From Chloroflexota bacterium (GTDB lineage Bacteria; Chloroflexota; Limnocylindria; Limnocylindrales; CSP1-4): a DNA stretch of 64,000 nucleotides. Each line of letters begins with the position of its first letter. Position 1 is the first letter of the stretch. This document shows, piece after piece, positions 17,468 through 26,562 of the stretch. The translations under genes were made by a program, and so were the position numbers. The DNA is taken from NCBI GenBank assembly GCA_021787395.1, contig JAJYLZ010000005.1:39366-103365 (forward strand), written 5' to 3'. Under the pieces are notes generated by a model. It was not told the DNA's origin, made no database searches, and saw nothing but the letters and a program-made list of their open reading frames with translations.

Positions 17468-17919
17468 GCCGCCGCCCGGGCGGGACCAGATTCCCACCCG
17501 GCAGGACCTCAGCGCCGCACCTCCTGCTTGCGGGCACGCCTGACCGGCGCCCCGGTCCGCTCCGGCGCGGTGGCGCCCCGGCGCGCCTGCCCGGCGCCTG
17601 CACGAGACCGGTCAAGCACCGGCACGAGTATCGCCTCCCGGCCCTCGTGGCCGAGGGCGGGGCTCTGGCGGGGCGGCCAGCGAAGCACCGCTTGCCGCAC
17701 TCGCCGTCCGCCGCCTGCCGGCCGCTGCCCCGGTGGTGGACCGTCCCGTACTTCCGGCGCCGCGCGGTAGCCCAACTGGGGCATTCGGGCCATGCACGGG
17801 AGTTGCTTTCATGAGGTCGCTTTCATGAGGCAGCGCGTCCCGCGGAACTCGGGCTGCTGCCGAGGCGCCGGCGATCGTCAACCACCGCCGCGCACGCATC
17901 GAGACCGAGGAGTCTGGAT
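17468..17919. other. intergenic leader region before the TasA-like gene
   Basis: No gene or known riboswitch was recognised in these 452 bases. The only clear structure is a 12-base direct repeat GCTTTCATGAGG at 17805-17816 and 17819-17830. A ribosome site GAGGAG lies just before the ATG at 17920. Confidence 0.4.
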
Positions 17920-18549
17920 ATGAACTCAGGGCACACGACACAGCGGGCCGAGCGCGGGCGACGTCGCCGTCTGGCCGGCCTGGTGGTGATCGGGCTTGCC
18001 GCGATGACCATCGGTGCGGCGTCGCTCAGCCTGGCGCTGTTCACCAGCGCCGCGACCGTCAACGGCAACTCCTTCACGACCGGCACCGTCGTGATCGGCA
18101 CCAACCCGGCCACCGCCCTGCTGTCGGCCACGGCGCTGATGCCCGGCGACTCCGTGCCCTCCGGCACGCCCGGCGCGCCCATCACGGTGAGCAACACCGG
18201 GACCGCCCAGCTGCGCTACGCCATCAGCGGCACGTCGACCGACGCCGACAACCTGCACCTCAACACCCAGCTCGTGCTCACGGTGCGGCAGCCCGACGGC
18301 AACACCGGGTCCAGTTGTACGGCCATGACCGGGAACGTGCTGTTCAACGGCGTCGTCCCGACGGCGGGGGTGAACATGGTGGGCGACCCGACACAGGGGT
18401 TCCAGACGGGCGATCGCACCCTCGGCGGCGGCACCAGCGAGACGCTCTGCTTCAAGGCCTCGCTGCCGATCGGCACGGGCAACGCCTTCCAGGGCGCCAC
18501 GTCCGACTACACCTTCACCTTCAGCGCCGAGCAGACGGCGAACAACTAG
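17920..18549 (+). CDS. TasA/CalY-like secreted protein with SipW-type signal
   Basis: A 209-residue exported protein. After a basic stretch (RGRRRRLAG) comes the hydrophobic region VVIGLAAMTIGAASLSLALF and then TSAATVNGNSFTTGTVVIG, the typical SipW-dependent signal and first strand of CalY/TasA proteins. The rest is beta-rich with two cysteines and a PITVSNTGTAQLRYAISG core, like camelysin-type fibre subunits. The next gene encodes a SipW-like signal peptidase, which supports processing by a dedicated enzyme. Likely role: extracellular matrix or surface fibre. The GAGGAG ribosome site defines the ATG. Confidence 0.82.
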   Translation: MNSGHTTQRAERGRRRRLAGLVVIGLAAMTIGAASLSLALFTSAATVNGNSFTTGTVVIGTNPATALLSATALMPGDSVPSGTPGAPITVSNTGTAQLRYAISGTSTDADNLHLNTQLVLTVRQPDGNTGSSCTAMTGNVLFNGVVPTAGVNMVGDPTQGFQTGDRTLGGGTSETLCFKASLPIGTGNAFQGATSDYTFTFSAEQTANN

Positions 18550-18664
18550 AAGCTCGCACCCAGCGGGCGCGGCACGCCGCGGCCGACGGTCCAGCTCGGG
18601 CTCCCCGGGGGGCCCGGCTCCGATCGGCCGCTCCGCCGCACCCGCTGGCAGTCCGGGAGACGTC

Positions 18665-19387
18665 ATGCACTGGGCACGCCGCGCGGTCCGCTGGGCCCTT
18701 GAGGGGCTCCTGCTCGCCCTGATGCTCGGCATCCTCTCGCTGGCCGCGCTGGCCCACCTGCTACCGGCCACCGGTCATCCGGTGTTCGCCATCGGCAGCG
18801 GCTCGATGACGCCGACGATCCCGGTCGGATCGGTGGTGGTCCTCACTCCCGGGTCGAACGGGGTCCGGGTCGGTGACGTGGTCACGATGCGCCTGGATGA
18901 CGGGGCGGTCTTCAGCCACCGCGTGGTGCGGCTGGCCGCCCTCAACGGCGCCCCGTACATCGGGACCAAGGGCGACGCGAACCGGACGGCCGACCCCGCT
19001 CTGACCCCCCTGAGCCACGTGCTCGGGCGGGTGGTGCTCGTGATCCCCGCGGCCGGGTACCTGATGGCCGGGCTGGGCAGCCCCCTCGGGGCCGCCACCG
19101 TGCTGCTGGCCGCGCTCACGCTGTTCGCGGCGCTGTGGTTCCTCGACGACGAGGCGGACGAGCGTGCGCCGCAGCGTGCGTCAGGGCCCGGGGAGCCGAG
19201 CGGGGCGAGCGCCGCAAGACCTTCCACCCAGCCGACGGACCCGCGGCTGTTCGCGAACTGCGCGCCTCCCGCGATGCCGTCGCCTCCGGCGATGTCGTCA
19301 ACGACGCTGCCCGATCGGTCGGCCCAGCCCGCCCCGGCGATCGCAATCCGCGCCCGGACGGGTCTCGGCAGTGCGCTCGCCCGGTAG
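18665..19387 (+). CDS. SipW-like (ER-type) signal peptidase I
   Basis: A 240-residue membrane protease of family S26B. An N-terminal transmembrane helix precedes the catalytic serine motif AIGSGSMTPTIPVGSVV. The second active-site residue is histidine (AVFSHRVVRL), the ER/SipW type, rather than the lysine of ordinary bacterial signal peptidase. A second hydrophobic helix (VLGRVVLVIPAAGYLMAG) and a disordered Pro/Ser-rich tail follow. It should cleave the TasA-like precursor encoded just upstream and perhaps the protein downstream. Confidence 0.88.
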   Translation: MHWARRAVRWALEGLLLALMLGILSLAALAHLLPATGHPVFAIGSGSMTPTIPVGSVVVLTPGSNGVRVGDVVTMRLDDGAVFSHRVVRLAALNGAPYIGTKGDANRTADPALTPLSHVLGRVVLVIPAAGYLMAGLGSPLGAATVLLAALTLFAALWFLDDEADERAPQRASGPGEPSGASAARPSTQPTDPRLFANCAPPAMPSPPAMSSTTLPDRSAQPAPAIAIRARTGLGSALAR

Positions 19388-20459
19388 CCGCGCCGCCCTC
19401 GTCCTGGCGCTGGCCCTCGGCGCGGGCGTTCTGGCCGGGACGGGGGTGCCCGCCAGCCTCGCCGTCCTGGCCGCGACCACGACGGCGGGTGGCAACACGA
19501 TCGGGAGCGGGCGGCTGCTGCCCGCGACGAACTTCACGGCGAGCGCGGTGACATCCATCGGCGCCACCCTCCGCTGGACCCTGCCGACTGAGCCGCCCGG
19601 CACCACGATCACCAACTGGACGATCACGCAGTCGCCCGCCGCCGGCTCCGGGTGCGGAGGGAGCCAGCCGGCGAACCCGTGCTCGGTGACGGGACTCGCG
19701 CCCTCGACCAGCTACGGGTGGACCCTCACCTACCTCTCCGGAGCCTGGCTCGCGCAGGCCACGGTGTCGGCCACGACGAAGGCGGTCGCCGCCGCCGGCT
19801 CCTTCGCCGGGATCTCCGCGCCGACGATCGTCGCGAGCTCCCAGAACAACGTCGTGGTCAACTACCCCGCCGGCACCGCTCCGGGCGATCTGCTGCTGCT
19901 GGTGGTCGCGAACAACGCCCAGCAGCACGCGGACTTCGGCGCCTCGGGCAACTCGACCGGCTGGAGCGCCGTCGCCAGCAATTCGGGCTACCCGCCGAAC
20001 CAGAACGGCAGCGTGGGGCAGCAGGAGCTGCTGGTGTTCTGGCACGTGGCGGGGTCCGAGACCTCGGCCAGCCTGCGGATCCACACGAGCTCAGGCGGCG
20101 CGGCTGCCTGGGTGCTCGACTACAAGAACGTCCCCAGCCCGGCGATCAACGGCACGACCGCGTTCGGGACGGTGGCGAGCGCGACGACGCTCACCCCGGG
20201 GACCTTCTCGACGACGTCGCCCAACGCGCTGGTGGTCTCCTTCGCGGCGATCACCACGAGCGGGTCGCCCCTGGCGCCCTCGCTGTCCAGCGCGAACGGG
20301 TTCACCACGAGGGTCGCGACGACTGCCTCGCCGGGCAGCCGGCAGATCGGGCTGAGCGTGGCCGACGAGGCGGTCGCGGCTGCGGGGGCGGTGGCGTCGC
20401 CGGTCTGGTCCGAGGCGGGCGCCAGTCAGTGGATCTGGATCACCGTCGCGTTCACCTGA
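19371..20459 (+). CDS. secreted protein with fibronectin type III domain
   Basis: About 362 residues from a GTG at 19371 that overlaps the SipW-like gene by 17 bases. A signal peptide (RAALVLALALGAGVLAGTG) is followed by an FN3-like domain (TSIGATLRWTLP, TNWTITQSP, CSVTGLAPSTSYGWTLTYLSG). The C-terminal 210-residue beta-rich domain (NNVVVNYPAGTAPGDLLLLVVANN, ending QWIWITVAFT) resembles domains often found in secreted proteins of Actinobacteria and Chloroflexi. Function unknown; context suggests a matrix or surface component. The start is uncertain because the frame is open upstream. Confidence 0.7.
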   Translation: MRSPGSRAALVLALALGAGVLAGTGVPASLAVLAATTTAGGNTIGSGRLLPATNFTASAVTSIGATLRWTLPTEPPGTTITNWTITQSPAAGSGCGGSQPANPCSVTGLAPSTSYGWTLTYLSGAWLAQATVSATTKAVAAAGSFAGISAPTIVASSQNNVVVNYPAGTAPGDLLLLVVANNAQQHADFGASGNSTGWSAVASNSGYPPNQNGSVGQQELLVFWHVAGSETSASLRIHTSSGGAAAWVLDYKNVPSPAINGTTAFGTVASATTLTPGTFSTTSPNALVVSFAAITTSGSPLAPSLSSANGFTTRVATTASPGSRQIGLSVADEAVAAAGAVASPVWSEAGASQWIWITVAFT

Positions 20460-20499
20460 CCACGGCCATGGGGCGGGTCGAACGTGCTACGGTCCCCCG

Positions 20500-20574
20500 G
20501 GGCCCGTAGCTCAGCGGTAGAGCAGGGGACTTTTAATCCCTTGGTCCTGGGTTCGAATCCCAGCGGGCTCACCA
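20500..20574 (+). tRNA. tRNA-Lys(TTT)
   Basis: Complete cloverleaf: acceptor GGGCCCG pairs with CGGGCTC, D-arm AGCTCAGCGGTAGAGC, anticodon stem GGGGA/TCCCT with loop CTTTTAA (anticodon TTT), T-arm CTGGGTTCGAATCCCAG and an encoded CCA end. Confidence 0.95.
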
Positions 20575-20846
20575 GCCGGGGCGGTCGTGCGCCTCTTGCC
20601 GCCGACGACTGAACGATGCGGTCGCCGCACGGTCCATGCGGGCGGAGAGTCGTCTGGGCGGTGTCGACGCCGGAAGCGGCGTGTGGGCGCACCATCGATG
20701 CTGCGGACGGCTCGACAGTGCGGTGAGCGCATCGTGGATCCGCTCGCTGCATAGGGGCGCCGCCGAGGGAACGCTGCCGCCGGGGTGCTCCGACGCGCCG
20801 CGACGCTGCCGCCTCAAGGCCGCGGCGGGCCAGCGATGACCGTCGC

Positions 20847-21668
20847 TCAGCGCGCCTCCACCGAGCGCTTCGAGAGGCCGAGGAAGAAGCCCTCGATCGC
20901 GGTCCGCGGGGCGTCGTCCGGCTTGGCGGCGGCGCCGAGGGTGACGAACAGCGGCGCGAAGTGCTCCACGGTCGGGTGGGCGAAGGGCATGCCCGGCGCC
21001 TTCTCGCGGAAGGCGAACAGGGTGTCCAGGTCGCCGCGCGCGAGCGCCTCGGCCGCCCACGCGTCGAAGTCGCGCGACCACTGCGGCGCGCCCGGGCGCC
21101 CGTCCCAGTACTCCGCGATGAACGGCAGGCCGTGGGTCATGAACCCGGAGCCGATGACGAGCACGCCCTCGTCGCGCAGCGGCGCGAGCCGCCGGCCCAC
21201 GTCGAACAGGTGCTCTGGGTCCAGGTCCGGCATCGACATCTGGAGCACCGGGATGTCGGCGTCGGGGTACATCGCCATGAGCGGCACCCAGGCGCCGTGG
21301 TCCAGGCCCCGGTTCTCGCGGTCCAGGATGGGCTCGCTCGCGGGCATCAGCGCCCTGACCGAGGCAGCCAGCTCGGGTGCGCCCGGCGCCGGGTACTGCA
21401 GGTCGTAGTAGCGCTGCGGGAAGCCGTAGAAGTCGTAGACGAGCGGGACGGTCCGCGTGGCGCCCAGCGCCGTCGGCGCGGTCTGCCAGTGGGCGCTCAC
21501 GATCAGAACGGCCTTGGGCCGGGGCAGCTCGGCGGCCCAGGCGGCGAGTTCGCGCATCCAGAGCCGGTCGTCGAGGAGCGGCGGCGCGCCGTGGCCCAGG
21601 TACAGGGCGGGGAGCGGTCCCGACGCCTGGATAGCGGCGGGGCTGGGGGCGGGGCGCGGGTCGGTCAT
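20847..21668 (-). CDS. LigB-type extradiol ring-cleavage dioxygenase (DODA-like)
   Basis: A 273-residue class III extradiol dioxygenase. Metal-site signatures: ALYLGHGAPPLL near the N-terminus, VLIVSAHWQT, the RGLDHGAWVPL motif, and GSGFMTHGL. These match the bacterial 4,5-DOPA-dioxygenase-like (YgiD) group, whose physiological substrates are poorly known. ATG at 21668 is chosen as the Met closest to the domain. A promoter-like TTGCGC-17-TACCGT lies upstream. Confidence 0.88.
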   Translation of the reverse strand: MTDPRPAPSPAAIQASGPLPALYLGHGAPPLLDDRLWMRELAAWAAELPRPKAVLIVSAHWQTAPTALGATRTVPLVYDFYGFPQRYYDLQYPAPGAPELAASVRALMPASEPILDRENRGLDHGAWVPLMAMYPDADIPVLQMSMPDLDPEHLFDVGRRLAPLRDEGVLVIGSGFMTHGLPFIAEYWDGRPGAPQWSRDFDAWAAEALARGDLDTLFAFREKAPGMPFAHPTVEHFAPLFVTLGAAAKPDDAPRTAIEGFFLGLSKRSVEAR

Positions 21669-21705
21669 CGGGTCTCGGCTCGTGGGGCGTGGGACGTCAC
21701 CGCGA

Positions 21706-21734
21706 ACGGTAGGCGCAATTAGTGGACTGCGCAA
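21706..21734 (-). promoter_or_regulatory. promoter of the LigB-type dioxygenase gene
   Basis: On the minus strand, -35 TTGCGC (21729-21734) and -10 TACCGT (21706-21711) are 17 bases apart, about 38 bases before the ATG. Confidence 0.45.
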
Positions 21735-21924
21735 CTACCTGCTCCTGAGCGAGGGACGCCGAGGACAGCTCGGCCGCTCCGGGCGGCTCAGCGGCAGCGC
21801 GGCCCAGCAGCGAGGGGGATCTGGGCCGGCGCCGAGATCCCCGATGTGGGGCGCAGCGCCGACTCGCGGCCCCGTCGTCGAGAGTCCATCCCGGCACCGA
21901 CACCGCCGCCTTGTCGCGCCGCGT

Positions 21925-22175
21925 CCCGACGCCCATTCCTGCGGGGCATCACTCTCGGGCCGAGACCGTCAGCGACCGCCTCTCGGGCGCACGTCGATGC
22001 CTCTGGAGAATGGCACCGGCTCGTAAGGGCCCCGCTTCGGGGCCCGGGGGCGGAAGTGATGCCCAACGGGAATGGGCATCGGGACGCGGCGGGCGAATGG
22101 GCGTGGCGTCAGCGCGTCGCCGCCGCGGGCGAATGGGCGCGGCGCCGCCGCGGGCGAATGGGCGCGGCGCCGCCA
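21925..22175. repeat. gene-free island with a 28-bp inverted repeat and GAATGGGC repeats
   Basis: The 521 bases between the two minus-strand genes hold no gene. A 28-base unit at 21925-21952 (CCCGACGCCCATTCC...) recurs inverted at 22056-22083, 24 of 28 positions matching. Further copies of its core, GGGCGAATGGGCG, follow at about 22088, 22126 and 22151, the last two in a 25-base tandem. A GGGCCCCGCTTCGGGGCCC hairpin sits between the inverted arms at about 22027-22045. Confidence 0.7.
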
Positions 22176-22189
22176 CGGTTCCCCGGCGG

Positions 22190-23437
22190 TCAGCGGCGGA
22201 GGCGGCCCAGCAGCGATCGCGGCTTCGCAGGCCCAAGCAGCCGCGCGGCCAGCGCCGACGCCAGCGCCGCGTACTCGCCCGGCTCGTTGTAGCGCTGCGC
22301 CGAGATCCGCACCAGCACGGCCGACGGCCCGGCCCCCGGCGCGAGCGCGGCCGGCACCGGGAACAGCACGATCGGCACCTCGATCCCCTCCTCGTCGAAC
22401 AGTTGGTCGTGGAGCCGCCGGGCGGCCTCCGGCGTCGGCGCGAGACCGGGGAGCGCGACCGCGGCCATCGCCCCGAGCATCGAGTCCGGGGCGGGCGGCT
22501 CCACCCCCAGCGCGGCGCAGATGCGGTCTCGGCCGGCGCGGGCCATCGCCGCGTTGTCCGCCATGAGGCCCGTCCAGCCGTCGGGGTGCAGCGCGCCGAC
22601 GAACCGGATCGCCGCCGACAGCGACAGGTAGGGCGAGTAGTCCACGGTCCCGGTCCAGTCGAACAGCCGGCGGTAGCGCGGCCGGTCGGCCCGCTGGTCG
22701 TTGAACCCGTGCGACACCACCAGCGGGACGAGGCGATCGCGCTTGTCCGCCCGGGCGTGGAGGACGGCCGCGCCCTTCGGCGCGCACAGCCACTTGTGGC
22801 CGTTGCCGGTCCACCATGCCGCGCCGATCGCGGCGAGGTCCACGGGCACCATCCCGGGCGCGTGGGCCCCGTCGACCAGCGTGTCCACGCCGCGCCGGTC
22901 GAGCTCGCGGACCAGGGCGGCGACCGGGAGCACCAGGGCCGTGGGCGAGGTCACCTGGCTGACCAGCGCCAGCCGGGTCCGCGGCGTCACGGCCTCGAGG
23001 TACGCCTCCACGGCCTGGGCGGGGTCGTGGATCGGGAACGGGATGCGGCACAGCACGACGCGCGCGCCGTCGCGCTCGGCCGCCGCGCGCAGTGCGTTGA
23101 GCGTGGCGTTGTACTCGTGGTCGCCGGCCAGGAGCTCGTCGCCGGGCGCGAACCGCAGGGACGCCAGGACGGTCGACACGCCGGTGGTGGCGTTGGGGAC
23201 GAACGCGATGCCGTCGGGGTCGCCGTTGAGGAACTCGGCCACCTCGGCGCGGACGGCGTCGAGCAGCGGCTCCAGCTCGCGGTCCAGGAAGCGGACGGGC
23301 TCCGCCTCCATGCGGTCCCGCCAGGCCCGCTGCGCCTCCAGCACCGGCACGGGGCAGGCGCCGAAGGACCCGTGGTTCAGGAACGAGACCTTGGGGTCCA
23401 GGTTCCACGGCGAGCGGTCGAACGTGCGGCGGGCCAC
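22190..23437 (-). CDS. class V aminotransferase (isopenicillin N epimerase-like)
   Basis: A 415-residue PLP enzyme. Features: FLNHGSFGACPVPVLEAQRAWRDRME, AFVPNATTGVSTVLASL, LLAGDHEYNATLNAL, VDGAHAPGMVPVD with the PLP-contacting Asp/His, the Schiff-base lysine in TGNGHKWLCAPKG, and HGFNDQRADRPRYRRLFDWTGTVDYSPYL. This matches the CefD-like branch, often annotated as isopenicillin N epimerase, although beta-lactam synthesis is not implied. GTG at 23437 lies six bases after TATCGT, suggesting a leaderless mRNA. Confidence 0.88.
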   Translation of the reverse strand: MARRTFDRSPWNLDPKVSFLNHGSFGACPVPVLEAQRAWRDRMEAEPVRFLDRELEPLLDAVRAEVAEFLNGDPDGIAFVPNATTGVSTVLASLRFAPGDELLAGDHEYNATLNALRAAAERDGARVVLCRIPFPIHDPAQAVEAYLEAVTPRTRLALVSQVTSPTALVLPVAALVRELDRRGVDTLVDGAHAPGMVPVDLAAIGAAWWTGNGHKWLCAPKGAAVLHARADKRDRLVPLVVSHGFNDQRADRPRYRRLFDWTGTVDYSPYLSLSAAIRFVGALHPDGWTGLMADNAAMARAGRDRICAALGVEPPAPDSMLGAMAAVALPGLAPTPEAARRLHDQLFDEEGIEVPIVLFPVPAALAPGAGPSAVLVRISAQRYNEPGEYAALASALAARLLGPAKPRSLLGRLRR

Positions 23438-23710
23438 GCCCCGACGATAGACCAAGCGTCGCGGCGAAACCCGGCGGCGACGCATCGGGCGGAGTCGCCC
23501 GTCAGGGGATGCTTCCGCGCCCAACCCGGCCGTTCGTCGCGTCCTGGGGGAGGTTCCGACCGGTCGCACCGCCGTCTGGCCGCCGATCCCGTCGAGTCTT
23601 CCCCCGCCCGGGGACGAAGTGACGCCGCGGCACCGATCGCGTCCCCCAGGAGGGGACGTCGGGCGGCGTCGTCGCCATCTGGCCCCGGGACCCGGTCCGA
23701 GGTTGCGGAC

Positions 23711-24091
23711 TCAGCGGTACTCGACCGGCGGCTTGCGCCCGTGGCGCTTGGGGGCCGGCTCAGCCGGGGGCTCCCCCGCGCCCGGCCCGCTCGACGGCGT
23801 GACGTTGATCACCGGCCGCGCGGGTGCTGGCCGTCGCGCCCCGAGCAGTCGCCCCGCGCGCTCGAGCCGCGCCTGCCCGGCCGCGTACGGCAGGGCGTAC
23901 AGCACCACCAGGACCGGCAGCAGGTACCTCGACCCTGCCCCGACGTCCACCCCCATCACGATCAGCGCGACGTACACCGCCCATGCGGTGAACAGCGCGC
24001 CCGAGGTCCAGCCCGCCTGGTGCAGCCGCCGCACCGGCAGCGTCGCCAGGAGCGAGGACAGGAGAAGGGTCAGGAGCAGGGCGGGGCTCAT
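23711..24091 (-). CDS. small membrane protein of unknown function
   Basis: A 126-residue protein starting MSPALLLTLLLSSLLATLPV. Two to three hydrophobic segments occupy residues 1-75 (including FTAWAVYVALIVMGVDVG and YLLPVLVVLYALPYAAG). The C-terminal 50 residues are Pro/Arg-rich and probably cytoplasmic. I do not recognise the family. ATG at 24091 is supported by TATGAT (minus strand, 24101-24106) nine bases upstream. Confidence 0.6.
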   Translation of the reverse strand: MSPALLLTLLLSSLLATLPVRRLHQAGWTSGALFTAWAVYVALIVMGVDVGAGSRYLLPVLVVLYALPYAAGQARLERAGRLLGARRPAPARPVINVTPSSGPGAGEPPAEPAPKRHGRKPPVEYR

Positions 24092-24196
24092 GTCCGGGGC
24101 ATCATAGGGCGCCCGGCCGGTCGCGAGCCGCGGACCGGCACTCGGCACGGCGCGCTGGCTCGGCTAGGATGGCTGCCCGCCCAAGAGGTCGCTCCG

Positions 24197-25510
24197 GTGT
24201 CATCCCGTCTCGCCGCATGGCTCGCGCGCTGGAGCCTCGTGCTCCCGCTGCTGGCGGCGGAGGGGGTCATCGCGCTCGGGTTCGGCGCGATCCTGCCGAT
24301 CCTCACGATCTTCTACACGCAGCACGGCGTCGACCTGCCCGAGCTGGGCATCGTGGTGGCGGCCTGGCCGGCAGCCCGGCTGTTCAGCGAGCCGCTGTTC
24401 GGGCGCCTGGCGGACCGCGTGTCGCGCAAGTGGATGATGGTCGTGGCGCTGGGCGTCTCGGCGGTCGCGGTGACGCTGCCCGTGGCGGTCAGCGGGCCGG
24501 TGGCGTTCATCGTCCTGCGCGCCCTCGCCGGCCTCGCCGCCGCGGCCTACGACCCCGCCGCGCGCGGCTACCTGATGGACGTCAACCCGCCCGAGCGCCA
24601 CGGCGAGACGTTCGGCCTGTACGGCTCCGCCCAGATGGGCGGCTTCATGGTCGGCCCCGCGGTGGGCGGCGTCGCGGCCGCGATCACCGGCGAGCCGACG
24701 GTCGTGTTCTGGGTGTTCGGCCTCGCCTACGCCGTCTCGGCCGTCGTGGTCCTGGTGCGCGTCGCCGACCTGGGCCACACGGAGGCCCGCGCGCGGCTCC
24801 TCGCCCCCGTGGAGATCGCGCCGACCGCGGGTGCTGACGCGGGCGGTGCGGCGAGCCCGCCCGCCGAGTCCGCGATCGACGCGCCGCAGCCGGGCCGGCT
24901 GCTCAACCGGCTGCTCGTCGTCGCGCTGATCGTCAACATCGGCGCCTACCTCGCCAGCGGCACGTACGAGGTCATCTGGAGCGTGTACATGACGAGCCTC
25001 GGCGCGAGCTTCGCGCTGATCGGCGTGTCCTTCTTCACGTTCTCGCTGCCGGTGCTGGTCCTGTCGCCCTTCACCGGCCGGTTCGTGGACCGCGAGGGCG
25101 GCTTCCTCGCGCTGGTGCTCGGGGGCCTCGGGGTCGCCGTGTGCGGGCTCGCCTACCCCACGATCCCGAGCGTATGGTGGATGATCGGCCTGGGGCTGGT
25201 GGAGGGGACGGCCGCGGCGTTCTCGTCGCCCGCCCTGTACACGCTCGTGGCGCGGGCTGCGCCGGCCGGCCGGAGCTCCACCGCGCAGGGGCTGTTCGGG
25301 GCCGCCGGGACCAGCGGGACCATCGTCGCGTCGATCGCCGCCGGGGTCCTCGCGTCCGTCGACCTCCGGCTGCCGTTCGTGGCCATGGGACTCGCGATGC
25401 TGGTCATGCTGGCCGTCGGCGTCGGGATCGGCGGGCGCGTGCTGTGGGACGTCCTCCAGCCGAGCCACGTGCAGCGCGCGGCCGGGGCGCGCCGGGAGCC
25501 GGCTGCGTGA
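24197..25510 (+). CDS. MFS transporter
   Basis: A 437-residue major facilitator with about 12 hydrophobic segments. The cytoplasmic loop between helices 2 and 3 carries the diagnostic motif GRLADRVSRKWMM. Other features: GYLMDVNPPERHGETFGLYGSAQ in helices 4-5 and a central linker of about 45 residues rich in Ala/Pro. Drug- or sugar-efflux-like; substrate cannot be inferred. The GTG start has AGAGG about nine bases upstream, and the stop overlaps the next gene as GTGA. Confidence 0.85.
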   Translation: MSSRLAAWLARWSLVLPLLAAEGVIALGFGAILPILTIFYTQHGVDLPELGIVVAAWPAARLFSEPLFGRLADRVSRKWMMVVALGVSAVAVTLPVAVSGPVAFIVLRALAGLAAAAYDPAARGYLMDVNPPERHGETFGLYGSAQMGGFMVGPAVGGVAAAITGEPTVVFWVFGLAYAVSAVVVLVRVADLGHTEARARLLAPVEIAPTAGADAGGAASPPAESAIDAPQPGRLLNRLLVVALIVNIGAYLASGTYEVIWSVYMTSLGASFALIGVSFFTFSLPVLVLSPFTGRFVDREGGFLALVLGGLGVAVCGLAYPTIPSVWWMIGLGLVEGTAAAFSSPALYTLVARAAPAGRSSTAQGLFGAAGTSGTIVASIAAGVLASVDLRLPFVAMGLAMLVMLAVGVGIGGRVLWDVLQPSHVQRAAGARREPAA

Positions 25511-26364
25511 CCACCCGGCGGTGGCGCGAGGCGGTGGCCGGGGGCGTGATGCCCGCGCCGGTGGTGCTGGTGCTCGGCGGCTTCCTCACCTCGCCGCCGC
25601 TGTACAGGCCCCTCGCGCTCGACCTGCTCGACCGCGGCGCTGCCGACGTGGTGGTGGCCCGCGTGTGGACGATGGACTGGCTGCTGGCGGCCTGGCGCGG
25701 GCTGGGGCCCGTCCTGACGCGATCCGGCCGGGCGCTCCTCCGCGCCTCGGAGAGGTCCGAGACGGTCGCGCTGGGCGCGCCCGTCCTGGTGGTCGGCCAC
25801 TCCGCGGGCGGCGTCTCCGCCCGGCTGCTGACGTCGCCGGTCCCGTTCGCGGGCCGGACGCTGAACGCGTCGGGGCGGATCGGGGCGATTGTCACGCTCG
25901 GCACGCCGCACCTGGTCGCCGAGCCCTCGACAGGCCGGCTCTCGAGGGTTGACGAGAACGCGCGGTTCGCCAACGAGCACGTACCGGGGCCGTTCTTCGC
26001 GCCCACGACGGGCTACCTGTCCGTTGGCTCGAGGCGTCGAGCGGGGCGGCGCCACGGCACGCTCGGCGAGCGCCGTGCGTGGCGCGGGTACCACCTCATC
26101 ACCGGCTCAGAGGATCCCGTCATCGAGGGCGACGGGCTGATCCCGCTGGCCTCGGCCCTGCTGCCCGGCGCCACGTCCCTGGTGTTCGACGACGCCGCCC
26201 ACGGGCAGGGCGTCGGCCGCGACTGGTACGGCTCGCCGCAGTACGTCGACCGCTGGTGGCCACTCGCGCTCGCTGCCTGGCAGGGGGCGCTGGCGGCTCG
26301 AGTCGAACGCGGCGAGGGCGCCGCCCGCGGTGGTCCGGGCAGTCCCGCTGCTCCTGCCGGCTGA
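25507..26364 (+). CDS. alpha/beta-hydrolase (lipase-like)
   Basis: A 285-residue protein with the nucleophile elbow VVGHSAGGVSARLL and an early VLVLGGFLTSPPLYRPLALDLL strand-loop. The acid and histidine are probably in SEDPVIEGDGLIP and the DDAAHGQG segment. TLGTPHLV is typical of esterase/lipase class proteins. No signal peptide, so cytoplasmic. The GTG start overlaps the MFS stop; the pair is an operon. Confidence 0.8.
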   Translation: MTTRRWREAVAGGVMPAPVVLVLGGFLTSPPLYRPLALDLLDRGAADVVVARVWTMDWLLAAWRGLGPVLTRSGRALLRASERSETVALGAPVLVVGHSAGGVSARLLTSPVPFAGRTLNASGRIGAIVTLGTPHLVAEPSTGRLSRVDENARFANEHVPGPFFAPTTGYLSVGSRRRAGRRHGTLGERRAWRGYHLITGSEDPVIEGDGLIPLASALLPGATSLVFDDAAHGQGVGRDWYGSPQYVDRWWPLALAAWQGALAARVERGEGAARGGPGSPAAPAG

Positions 26365-26562
26365 GGAGGGCGCCGGCGATCAGGCCCGCGCCTGCCGGGA
26401 CGCCTCACCGGACCGCGCGGCATGGCGTCTGGCAGTGCACCTCGCCGCCGGTGCCGTGCACCGCGGCGCCGGAGGTGGGAGCATCGGTCGGGCTGTGGGA
26501 GCATCTGCCTGGCGGTGGACGTGCCGGCCGCCGTCGGCCGGACGAGGGAGGCTGAGCGCGAG

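Noticed and set aside
17926-18771. 281-residue minus-strand open frame
   Set aside because: It is antisense to the TasA-like and SipW genes and lacks domains.
21911-25510. 1199-residue plus-strand open frame
   Set aside because: Its first 760 residues are low-complexity Arg/Pro/Gly shadow opposite two real minus-strand genes; only the MFS transporter from 24197 is real.
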